Assembly (NCBI GenBank): GCA_002505945.1
Contig: DAWM01000028.1
Location: forward strand, 4,061 to 9,129
Origin: Candidatus Woesearchaeota archaeon UBA119
GTDB taxonomy: Archaea > Nanobdellota > Nanobdellia > Woesearchaeales > UBA119
DNA length: 5,069 nt
Direction of reading: 5' to 3'
Under the pieces are notes generated by a model that worked only from the letters and a program-made list of their open reading frames with translations, had not been told where the DNA came from and did no database searches. Each line of letters opens with the position of its first letter. Within the stretch, counting starts at the first letter, position 1. Both the position numbers and the translations under genes were made by a program. Shown piece by piece: positions 1-5,069 of this stretch.

Positions 1-406
1 GGCCTGCCACTGAACCAGCCATATTCCCTGTTGAAACAGTTCCAATCTTTTCATAACCTAAAGACGAAGCATGCAAGACCCCTGAGATTGTGCCTCTATC
101 TTTAAAGGACCAAGAGGGATTTTGAGTTTCGTTTTTGATGTATAATGAATTGAAACCAAGGATATCTGTTTTGACTAAAGGAGTAAAACCTTCATTTAAA
201 CTTATGCTATTATCTATTTTGAAAGGCAAGAAATCCTTGTATCTTTCTAGAATTGTCTGATTAAGTATATTCCCTTTATTGATTTGCCCTTTAGTTATCA
301 ATTCCAATTCAAGAGGCTCGTTGCATTCCCTGCATCTCGGGAAGGGTTCTCTAGGAGAATATTCTCTATTACATTTTGTGCAATGCAGTTTTAAATTCCT
401 CAACAT
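1..406 (-). CDS. thrC: Threonine synthase, PLP-dependent, N-terminal part (runs off the left edge)
   Basis: Translating the minus strand from the ATG at 406-404 gives 135 residues with no stop, continuing past base 1, so the C-terminal part is outside the window. Threonine synthase converts O-phosphohomoserine to threonine with pyridoxal phosphate in the cytoplasm. An N-terminal zinc ribbon is visible (C9-x2-C12, then C25-x2-C28), as in many archaeal threonine synthases. It is followed by the GFTPL substrate-entry motif (73-77), the PLP-lysine motif NPSWSFKDRG (96-105, Schiff-base lysine K102) and the phosphate/substrate loop STGN (125-128). The tryptophan before SFKDR replaces the small residue seen in many relatives. 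The gene diverges from the flavoprotein gene at 522. A TATA-like box ends 22 bases before the ATG and no ribosome binding site is seen, so the transcript is probably leaderless. Alternatives in fold-type II (cysteate synthase, other PLP lyases) are less likely but cannot be excluded from this fragment. Confidence 0.93.
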   Translation of the reverse strand, partial: MLRNLKLHCTKCNREYSPREPFPRCRECNEPLELELITKGQINKGNILNQTILERYKDFLPFKIDNSISLNEGFTPLVKTDILGFNSLYIKNETQNPSWSFKDRGTISGVLHASSLGYEKIGTVSTGNMAGSVAG

Positions 407-428
407 AGAGTATAATTTATTAGATGGA

Positions 429-436
429 TATATAAA
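429..436 (-). promoter_or_regulatory. TATA box of the threonine synthase gene
   Basis: Read on the minus strand this is TTTATATA, preceded by an A-rich stretch (AAAATA) that could serve as the TFB recognition element. Its centre lies about 26.5 bases from the ATG at 406, the usual distance from an archaeal TATA box to the transcription start. The mRNA would therefore begin at or next to the start codon. It sits in the spacer shared with the divergent gene at 522. Confidence 0.6.
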
Positions 437-484
437 TATTTTTATCAAAAACTAAGAACTAATGAAATCACAGTAAACTTAAAA

Positions 485-499
485 AGAAATATTTATTAA
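485..499 (+). promoter_or_regulatory. BRE and TATA box of the geranylgeranyl reductase family gene
   Basis: AGAAAT at 485-490 fits the archaeal BRE pattern, and TTTATTAA at 492-499 fits a TATA box. The box centre is about 26.5 bases before the ATG at 522, which predicts a leaderless transcript. No Shine-Dalgarno-like GGAGG or GGTG lies just before the ATG, in agreement with this. Confidence 0.6.
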
Positions 500-521
500 C
501 TGATTACTTTTAAAAACAATT

Positions 522-1544
522 ATGGAAAGCTATGATGTAATTATTGTTGGTGCTGGGCCAGCTGGTTTAGAATGTGCAAATCAATTAAAAAATTCGGGTT
601 TATCAGTTCTTTTGATTGAGAAGAATAAAATTATAGGGCCAAAGGTTTGCGCAGGTGGATTAACAAATCATGACCTTGAGTATCTAAACCTACCTAAGAA
701 ACTGCTTGATTGTCAGTTCAAAGAATTAACTCTTCACACACCTTTCAATACTGATATCATTAAATTGGACAAAAGCTTTATTTACACAATTGACAGAAAA
801 ACTCTTGGTCAATGGCAGCTCAAGAAGCTGAACACGGGTATTAAAGTAAGAAAAGAGTCAAGGGTTACTGATATTAAGGAGAACAGAGTTGTAATAAACG
901 ATTCTAAGAAAGTTAGATTCAAATATCTCGTGGGCGCTGATGGTTCTTCCTCTATAGTAAGAAGATTCGTTGGTTTAAAGACAAGCAATTTGGACATTGC
1001 AGTTCAATATATCATTCCCACAAAGAAATACAAGAAGATTGAGCTATTCTTTGATTCAGAATTGTTTCATTCTTGGTTTGCGTGGATTTTTCCTCATAAG
1101 GACTATGTTTCAATCGGTTGTGGTTGTAACACAAAATATCTATCAGCAAAGAAGTTAGTGGCTAATTTTAACAAATGGTTGAAAAAGAACAACATTGATA
1201 TATCAAAAGGAGAGTACCAAGCTCACCCCATCAATTTTGATTATCAGGGATACAGATTCAATAACATCTTTCTGGCAGGCGACGCAGCTGGCTTAGCATC
1301 AGGCTTTAGCGGAGAAGGAATATATCCCGCACTTGTTTCTGGCGGAGAGATCGCTAAAATGATAGTTGATAAGACGTATGTTTCAGATAAGATGGAAGAA
1401 CTCATGAAAATAAAGCATTTCCATAATAGAGTATTACGCTTTCTAGAGAGATCTGGACCAATTAGAAAAATTGAATATGAATTATTAGCTCTGCTGTTGA
1501 AAAGTAAATTGATTGACAAGAAGCTGATTAGTATGATTACTTGA
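522..1544 (+). CDS. Geranylgeranyl reductase family FAD-dependent oxidoreductase
   Basis: The 340-residue protein has the layout of the geranylgeranyl reductase / p-hydroxybenzoate hydroxylase-type flavoproteins. Visible are the Rossmann FAD motif G10-x-G12-x2-G15 with E33 at the end of the second strand for the ADP ribose, the KVCAGGL segment (41-47) typical of the family, an IDR-x2-L segment (90-95), the DG motif VGADGSSS (137-144) with R147/R148, a W-x2-W-x-FP segment (185-191) matching the family's Y-x-W-x-FP signature, and the second FAD motif LAGDAAG (251-257) followed by SGEGI (263-267). In archaea such enzymes reduce the double bonds of geranylgeranyl chains in ether lipids, acting at the membrane surface. 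Relatives may act on other polyprenyl compounds, so the exact substrate is inferred. It is somewhat shorter than the roughly 400-residue archaeal enzymes studied structurally, the C-terminal part being short. It is transcribed from its own promoter, diverging from thrC. Confidence 0.88.
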   Translation: MESYDVIIVGAGPAGLECANQLKNSGLSVLLIEKNKIIGPKVCAGGLTNHDLEYLNLPKKLLDCQFKELTLHTPFNTDIIKLDKSFIYTIDRKTLGQWQLKKLNTGIKVRKESRVTDIKENRVVINDSKKVRFKYLVGADGSSSIVRRFVGLKTSNLDIAVQYIIPTKKYKKIELFFDSELFHSWFAWIFPHKDYVSIGCGCNTKYLSAKKLVANFNKWLKKNNIDISKGEYQAHPINFDYQGYRFNNIFLAGDAAGLASGFSGEGIYPALVSGGEIAKMIVDKTYVSDKMEELMKIKHFHNRVLRFLERSGPIRKIEYELLALLLKSKLIDKKLISMIT

Positions 1545-1575
1545 TTGTAATCAACCTGTTATTTGAAGGCTTTTT
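1534..1575 (+). terminator. Possible terminator region after the reductase gene
   Basis: A perfect 7-bp inverted repeat (TGATTAC at 1534-1540, GTAATCA at 1547-1553) spans the end of the coding region with the stop codon in its 6-base loop. A run of five T follows at 1571-1575. Archaeal termination depends mainly on T tracts, so the T run is the likelier signal and the weak AT-rich hairpin may be chance. Confidence 0.3.
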
Positions 1576-1651
1576 GGTAAAATATAGAAAATTCCACAAA
1601 AAATAACCGCAAGGATCACATAACTCTTTCTAATGAGCGATTAAGGATTAA

Positions 1652-1659
1652 TTTATTAA
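1652..1659 (+). promoter_or_regulatory. TATA box of the MFS transporter gene
   Basis: TTTATTAA lies in an AT-rich stretch just upstream of the transporter. Its centre is only about 10 bases before the first possible ATG (1666) but about 28 bases before the next in-frame ATG (1684). Given the 25 to 27 base spacing at the other genes here, this favours 1684 as the start of a leaderless mRNA. The upstream BRE match is poor. Confidence 0.5.
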
Positions 1660-1683
1660 TAAGATATGATATTTGGTCCTATT

Positions 1684-2886
1684 ATGTTCCGATTCAATGA
1701 GGTCAGAAAATTAAGTTTAATGAATTTTTTCCTGCATTTGTACTTTCTTAGTCCTGTGGCTGTCTTCTTTTTTCAACAAAGAGGATTAAACTATTTCCAG
1801 ATTCTTGCATTGGAATCTGTTCTAGTATTTTTTATAGTTCTTTTTGAGCTTCCAACTGGAATCTTTGCTGATAGGTTTGGGAGGAAGAAATCTATTGTTA
1901 TTGGAACATTGCTATTAGCATTAGAGCCCTTAATTTACCTTTTCGCAGATAATTTCCTTTGGTTCGCACTAGCATTTGCACTTGCCGGGATGGGAATCAC
2001 ATTCCATTCTGGGAGTATAGAAGCGCTTATTTATGATCATTTGAAAGCAAAGAACCTAGAAAAAGATATGAAGAAAGCTATGGGTAGTTTTGGCTCTGCT
2101 TCCTTAGTTGCTATGGTTGTTGCTCCGATTATCGGAAGTTATATTGCTAAGGATTTGATCATGCCACAATTCATTTTTCTAATCTTGATGAGCTTAGGAG
2201 CTATGCTCATTGGGTTTTTTATCTCTTTATGGATAAAGGATACGAAACAAAGAAGGGTTGAAGAGGAGAATCCTTTTTCCCTTATGAAGGATGGAGCAAA
2301 ACTAATCAGGAAGAACAAATCCTTGCTTCGTATTATTTTGCTGAGCGTGTTTGCCAGCCCTTTTTTGTTTACTCTAAATTACCTTTATCAACCCTATCTC
2401 TTAAGTTCGGGAATAAACACAGCACTATTCGGAACAATATTCGCTATTGCACTATTGCTGGCTGCTTCTCTTCAGAAATATGCTTACAAAATTGAAGAGA
2501 AATTAGGGATTAAATGGACTGTTTTCCTTGCAACTATGCTGCCAGGAGTATTTTATATCATTATGGCTTTTACCTTTCATCCGATCTGGGCGATATTGCT
2601 TTTTGTTATGATAAGGGCTACAATGGGCTTAAAAGAACCCTTGTTTTCGGATTACAAAAACCTACATATTACCAGCAAAAACAGGGCGACAATCTTATCT
2701 ATGATTTCAATAATTATTAGCTTGTATTTGGTGGGGATGCGACTGATTATTGGAAGATTAGCTGATATCAATTTAAGTTATTCTTTCTTGTTTATGGGGG
2801 TTGTTATAGTAATAGCATCCATCTTCTTGAGAATCGATGAAAGTCATGTGAAGACTGATCATTTAAGAGGTAAGAAGCAACTATAA
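1684..2886 (+). CDS. MFS transporter, 12 predicted transmembrane helices
   Basis: This is a 400-residue, strongly hydrophobic integral membrane protein of the major facilitator superfamily. Motif A is nearly canonical, GIFADRFGRKK at 59-69 between helices 2 and 3, with D63, R64, G66 and R67. A segment with polar residues, S109-G-S-x-E113-A-L-x-Y-D118, lies near helix 4, and NRATILS (333-339) precedes helix 11; both recur in one broad group of bacterial and archaeal MFS proteins. A charged central loop (about 185-215) separates two six-helix halves. Such proteins are usually proton-coupled exporters or importers, but nothing here fixes the substrate. An ATG at 1666 would add six residues (406 in total), but the TATA box at 1652-1659 sits too close to it, so 1684 is preferred. 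The gene has its own promoter, stands 139 bases after the reductase stop and converges with the next gene. Confidence 0.9.
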   Translation: MFRFNEVRKLSLMNFFLHLYFLSPVAVFFFQQRGLNYFQILALESVLVFFIVLFELPTGIFADRFGRKKSIVIGTLLLALEPLIYLFADNFLWFALAFALAGMGITFHSGSIEALIYDHLKAKNLEKDMKKAMGSFGSASLVAMVVAPIIGSYIAKDLIMPQFIFLILMSLGAMLIGFFISLWIKDTKQRRVEEENPFSLMKDGAKLIRKNKSLLRIILLSVFASPFLFTLNYLYQPYLLSSGINTALFGTIFAIALLLAASLQKYAYKIEEKLGIKWTVFLATMLPGVFYIIMAFTFHPIWAILLFVMIRATMGLKEPLFSDYKNLHITSKNRATILSMISIIISLYLVGMRLIIGRLADINLSYSFLFMGVVIVIASIFLRIDESHVKTDHLRGKKQL

Positions 2887-2891
2887 GTCTA

Positions 2892-3611
2892 TCACTTGAA
2901 GACAAATACATAACTTCCATCAGGATTCTTTTCCCATTTAGAAGGATATGGCCTATTTAAAAAATGCTCTTCTACCTTTTCTGCTAAAGTAGGATTATTC
3001 TTTCTTACAAAAGATTGGTATTTTTCACCTAAAATTTGGCTTGTTTCTGAGACTTTACCCTCAACTAAATCTAATTCTTCAGGTACATGACTAATATAAG
3101 CTAGCCATCTTGGTATTTCTAATCCAGCTTTCTTTGCTTTTGCCAATGAGACTTGAAAATATTGGCCATTCCTTATCTCATTGTTTACTTGTTTATTATA
3201 TGCTTTGACTGCTTCAATTGGATACCCTAAAGCCAAGCCAGTTTCTTCATCAGTCCTAGCATCAAGTAATCTCTTCAGCGAGGGCTCATCTTTCCCCACC
3301 TGAAATAAAATCCATTCAGAATTGATTGGTTTTCCTTTTTCATTGTATATTTGCCTATTCTCGATTTTATTTTGGTTATAATAAAGACCTGATCCCTCAA
3401 GAGACTTTCTGAAATCTTCGACATCTTGAGAACTTAATTTCATATCTGATTCTCCTCTAAGCTGAATATAATTTTCCTTTTTCCGGATGCCATACCCTTC
3501 CTTAAAGTTCAATGGATCTAGCACCACCAAAGAAGCAGGTTTGAGACCGTTGGCTGTGAGATACAAGTTCAGTTCATCTCCAAGATCTAATCCTTGATTT
3601 GAGTTTGACAT
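2892..3611 (-). CDS. Protein of unknown function with an E-x-G-x3-GYP motif
   Basis: I do not recognise a named family. The protein is soluble and charged, with no signal peptide or membrane helix, and is 239 residues long from the ATG at 3611-3609. Its centre holds DEETGLALGYP followed by IEAVKAY (about 121-138). A similar E-x-G-x3-GYP-x3-V pattern occurs in DUF3793-type proteins, but the rest of the sequence does not obviously match, so this is only a resemblance. The C-terminal third has the well-formed segment IPRWLAYISHVPEELDLVEG and ends YVFVFK. An ATG at 3617 and a TTG at 3629 (245 residues) are also in frame. The TATA box at 3634-3641 is 26.5 bases from 3611, the spacing seen at neighbouring genes, so 3611 is preferred. 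The stop lies 5 bases from the transporter's stop, so the two transcripts must overlap at their 3' ends. Confidence 0.75.
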   Translation of the reverse strand: MSNSNQGLDLGDELNLYLTANGLKPASLVVLDPLNFKEGYGIRKKENYIQLRGESDMKLSSQDVEDFRKSLEGSGLYYNQNKIENRQIYNEKGKPINSEWILFQVGKDEPSLKRLLDARTDEETGLALGYPIEAVKAYNKQVNNEIRNGQYFQVSLAKAKKAGLEIPRWLAYISHVPEELDLVEGKVSETSQILGEKYQSFVRKNNPTLAEKVEEHFLNRPYPSKWEKNPDGSYVFVFK

Positions 3612-3633
3612 AGGCATATTATATAACAATCAC

Positions 3634-3641
3634 TTATTAAG
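3634..3641 (-). promoter_or_regulatory. TATA box of the unknown-function gene
   Basis: On the minus strand this reads CTTAATAA, preceded by AAAAAG, a near match to the archaeal BRE. The centre is about 26.5 bases from the ATG at 3611, which is why that codon is chosen over the upstream TTG at 3629 and ATG at 3617. Confidence 0.5.
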
Positions 3642-3674
3642 CTTTTTGAGGATATTAATGCATATTATTCAAAG

Positions 3675-3731
3675 ATGTGGCTCTGTATTATCATAATAGC
3701 ACTAATTTTATGCATTATTTTTGGAAATTAA
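3675..3731 (+). CDS. Possible 18-residue hydrophobic membrane peptide
   Basis: A tiny plus-strand frame, MWLCIIIIALILCIIFGN, would form a single transmembrane helix with two cysteines. It lies between two minus-strand genes. The frame is open upstream to 3627, where it contains charged residues (KLFEDINAYYSK) but no ATG. The AT-rich stretch at 3651-3659 is about 20 bases from the ATG, a little close for a leaderless start. AT-rich DNA readily produces isoleucine- and leucine-rich frames by chance, so this may be a coincidence or the tail of a lost gene. Confidence 0.15.
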   Translation: MWLCIIIIALILCIIFGN

Positions 3732-3744
3732 ATATAGAGTCTGA

Positions 3745-4182
3745 TTACAGCGCCTTAACATATAAAACAGTAGTAGTATTTCCAGTTGGATAGCCATAAT
3801 ATCCAGGATATTCTCTAGCATCTTCTCAACCTATTCAGAGCTAAGATCACAGAGTGGCTCTGTTTCTTCATTAACACATGATTCTTCAAATTCTTTTTGT
3901 GTTTGTTCCTCAATATATGAAGCAAAACTGAAATCCAGATTGAAAAAGCCATAGGGATGCTCTCTGTCAGGGCCCATGATTTCTGATGCAGCCTGATGCA
4001 GCAGCATATAGTCCTACTCTTTTATCTAATGGTAAATCTTTTAATCCTTCATCCTTTGCATTTTTTATTGCTGCATTTATAGCTGCCTTTGTATGATCAA
4101 AAGCATAAAGAATAAACCCTTTTCGTAATAAAGGAAGATAATGTTTTTTAGAGTTCCTTTATTGTTTACTTTTAGGTAGCAA
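3745..4182 (-). pseudogene. Decayed gene of unknown function with stops and frameshifts
   Basis: Minus-strand translation reveals one protein-like reading spread over several frames. From about 4158 it reads LPLLRKGFILYAFDHTKAAI, continues through NAAIKNAKDEGLKDLPLDKR and reaches YAAAS, where a perfect 10-bp tandem duplication (3983-4002) shifts the frame into a TGA at 3969-3967. Dropping one copy restores EIMGPDREHPYGFFNLDFSF and on to CDLSSE. There a TAG (3833-3831) and a probable 1-nt loss near 3822-3827 break it again, after which EDAREYPGYYGYPTGNTTTV runs to a TAA at 3747-3745. Upstream, a TAA (4161-4159) interrupts a frame reaching a TTG at 4182, whose reading MLPKSKQ-stop-RNSKKHYL looks like a natural N-terminus. 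Repaired, the span is 143 codons including the stop. An alternative 5' end, with an ATG at 4196 and a lost A in the A6 run at 4144-4149, is possible. The family is not recognised. Several lesions make real decay likelier than sequencing error. Confidence 0.7.
3983..4002. repeat. 10-bp perfect tandem duplication
   Basis: CTGATGCAGC occurs twice with no gap. Ten bases are not a multiple of three, so the duplication shifts the frame of the minus-strand pseudogene. Removing one copy joins YAAAS to EIMGPDREHPYG in one frame. Replication slippage or a short repair duplication would explain it. Confidence 0.8.
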
Positions 4183-4195
4183 CGCTTAAGAAACA

Positions 4196-4203
4196 TTTAA
4201 ATA
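4196..4203 (+). promoter_or_regulatory. TATA box of the Cys-His-Asp protein gene
   Basis: TTTAAATA, in a run of A and T from about 4195 to 4215, has its centre about 25.5 bases before the ATG at 4225. AGAAAC just upstream is one base off the BRE pattern. No Shine-Dalgarno motif precedes the ATG, so a leaderless mRNA is likely. The same AT-rich block reads TTTATATT on the minus strand and could once have served the divergent broken gene as well. Confidence 0.6.
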
Positions 4204-4224
4204 TAAATCTATATACCAAAATCC

Positions 4225-4956
4225 ATGAAAAAGATACATCAGGACACATGGGCAGATTGTTTAGAGAATGGACTTGAATTGCCTGTTGGTGGTAGTTTCA
4301 TTGATGAAAAAGTCAGGATAACACTTACTCTGGATTATGATAGCTTTCATAAAAAATTAGGAGACTATCATTCTCCTGATAGAATATTCGAGAGTTATAA
4401 GAAACAGAAAGAAAAGGTAATATCTTTTTTAAATAAACATGATGCCGAGATTGACCCTTATCTTTTTTACGTTGCATACAAAGTTCAGGGAAAAGTTGAA
4501 TCTCTTCTGGAGGTTGATATAGAGAATCCACCGAATTACGGGGAAAGACTAAATAAGTATCATAATAATAACGTAAAATTGAGTGAAATGATTGGTCAAG
4601 CTATGTGTGCAGAGCAGGCTGCTTTAGGTCAATATTTACTACAAAATGTCTTAAAAGAAGGATATTCTTCTTCTTTCGTAGCGGGAGCGAGCTTAATTCC
4701 ACCCGAAGTGGAAGCACACTCCTTTCTTGTAATAAGAGACCTTAATCATAAGACGTATATTTATGATATTGCTAGACCACTTTCAAAGTACAGTATTCCT
4801 AGAATCTTCGAACCTGATTTTCCATTCACATATAAATTGTTATCAGGCCCAGATAAATTAATTATGGGTGCAACAGAAATTATATTGGGTGGCAGAGCTT
4901 ATTTTGGTGTAATGTTTGCTGATACTGTTATAGAAAAGAGAAAAGAACAAGAGTAG
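4225..4956 (+). CDS. Unknown protein with a predicted transglutaminase/papain-like Cys-His-Asp site
   Basis: This 243-residue soluble protein has no signal peptide or membrane helix and belongs to no family I can name. Its second half shows a C-H-D arrangement: MCAEQAALGQYLL with C128 at the start of a predicted helix, then EAHSFLVIRD with H165 on a strand, then YIYDIARP with D181 on the next strand. The spacings of 37 and 16 residues, and the order of Cys on a helix followed by His and Asp on strands, fit transglutaminase-like and papain-fold enzymes, where these residues cleave or transfer acyl groups. The N-terminal half (about 40-120) is charged and probably helical and could be a partner-binding or regulatory domain. 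The role is inferred from motif geometry only; protease, amidase, transglutaminase and a non-catalytic fold all remain possible. The gene stands alone behind its own TATA box, divergent from the broken gene. Confidence 0.7.
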   Translation: MKKIHQDTWADCLENGLELPVGGSFIDEKVRITLTLDYDSFHKKLGDYHSPDRIFESYKKQKEKVISFLNKHDAEIDPYLFYVAYKVQGKVESLLEVDIENPPNYGERLNKYHNNNVKLSEMIGQAMCAEQAALGQYLLQNVLKEGYSSSFVAGASLIPPEVEAHSFLVIRDLNHKTYIYDIARPLSKYSIPRIFEPDFPFTYKLLSGPDKLIMGATEIILGGRAYFGVMFADTVIEKRKEQE

Positions 4957-5069
4957 CAATAAAGCAAAAACTCCCTTAAGAGATATTACTCATTTAAAGA
5001 AAAGAATCAAGTTTAGTTCTTTTTCAATCCATGGGATATTGAGAGTTAAAATCATAAAAATCCACTGCG
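4957..5069. other. Downstream spacer with a possible T-tract terminator
   Basis: After the TAG at 4954-4956 comes an A-rich spacer, with TTTTT at 5020-5024 as the best candidate for archaeal termination of the preceding gene. Two minus-strand frames enter from the right edge and stop at 5024-5026 and 4990-4992. Either could be the tail of a neighbouring gene, but the visible parts (about 14 and 25 residues) are too short to judge. Confidence 0.3.

Noticed and set aside
809..997. Minus-strand frame of 62 codons inside the reductase gene
   Set aside because: It is antisense to the DG-motif region of a clearly real gene and has no promoter of its own.
1244..1519. Long minus-strand frame inside the reductase gene
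   Set aside because: It overlaps the reductase completely, and its translation has no family motifs while the plus strand carries the GDAAG and GEGI motifs in this stretch.
2514..2720. Plus-strand frame of 68 codons within the transporter
   Set aside because: It lies in another frame of a well-supported membrane protein gene and has no TATA box at the right distance.
3686..3698. AT-rich palindrome TATTATCATAATA
   Set aside because: Six-base arms of A and T are expected by chance in such DNA, and the palindrome overlaps the tentative micro-ORF without other operator features.
3713..3715. Minus-strand ATG with a 16-codon frame and a TATA-like box at 3729-3736
   Set aside because: The box-to-ATG distance (about 18 bases) does not match the neighbours, and the peptide has no recognisable character.
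4325..4531. Minus-strand frame of 68 codons within the Cys-His-Asp gene
   Set aside because: It is antisense to an intact gene with a promoter and reads as low-information sequence.
4990..5069. Possible C-terminal tail of a minus-strand gene entering from the right edge
   Set aside because: Two different frames are open to the edge (stops at 5024-5026 and 4990-4992), each too short to show a motif, so neither can be called.
1..5069. tRNA, rRNA, CRISPR array or insertion sequence
   Set aside because: I saw no cloverleaf-like GC-rich segment, no spaced direct repeats, no terminal inverted repeats and no transposase motifs.

Overview
The window looks like a piece of an archaeal chromosome. It is clearly A+T-rich, genes are short with short spacers, there are no Shine-Dalgarno motifs, and every intact gene has a TATA-like box centred about 25 to 29 bases before a usable start codon, the arrangement expected for leaderless archaeal transcripts. 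A geranylgeranyl-reductase-type flavoprotein and a zinc-ribbon threonine synthase also fit an archaeon. A low-GC DPANN-type lineage (Woesearchaeota or Pacearchaeota-like) is my best guess, but this is inference from style, not from a marker gene.

Layout from left to right. A threonine synthase gene runs leftward off the window edge (1-406, minus). It is divergent from a geranylgeranyl reductase family gene (522-1544, plus), and the two share a 115-base spacer with back-to-back TATA boxes. A 12-helix MFS transporter follows with its own promoter (best start 1684, ending 2886, plus). It converges, with only 5 bases between stop codons, on a gene of unknown function (2892 to about 3611, minus). 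The next 600 bases hold no intact gene of normal size. They contain the promoter of the unknown gene, a possible 18-residue membrane peptide ORF (3675-3731, plus) and a decayed minus-strand gene (about 3745-4182) with two in-frame stops, a 10-bp tandem duplication that shifts the frame and a further 1-nt shift. A divergent, strongly AT-rich promoter then drives the last gene (4225-4956, plus), a 243-residue protein whose Cys-His-Asp arrangement resembles a transglutaminase or papain-like enzyme. The last 113 bases show only a possible T-tract terminator.

The genes do not form an obvious pathway. Each appears to be transcribed alone. Threonine synthesis and isoprenoid lipid reduction are housekeeping roles, whereas the right half (unknown gene, broken gene, predicted Cys-His-Asp protein) looks like accessory, lineage-specific content. 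I found no RNA gene, CRISPR array, insertion sequence or complete multi-gene system. The least ordinary items are the decaying gene next to the Cys-His-Asp protein and the uniform leaderless promoter layout, which also lets several start codons be corrected.
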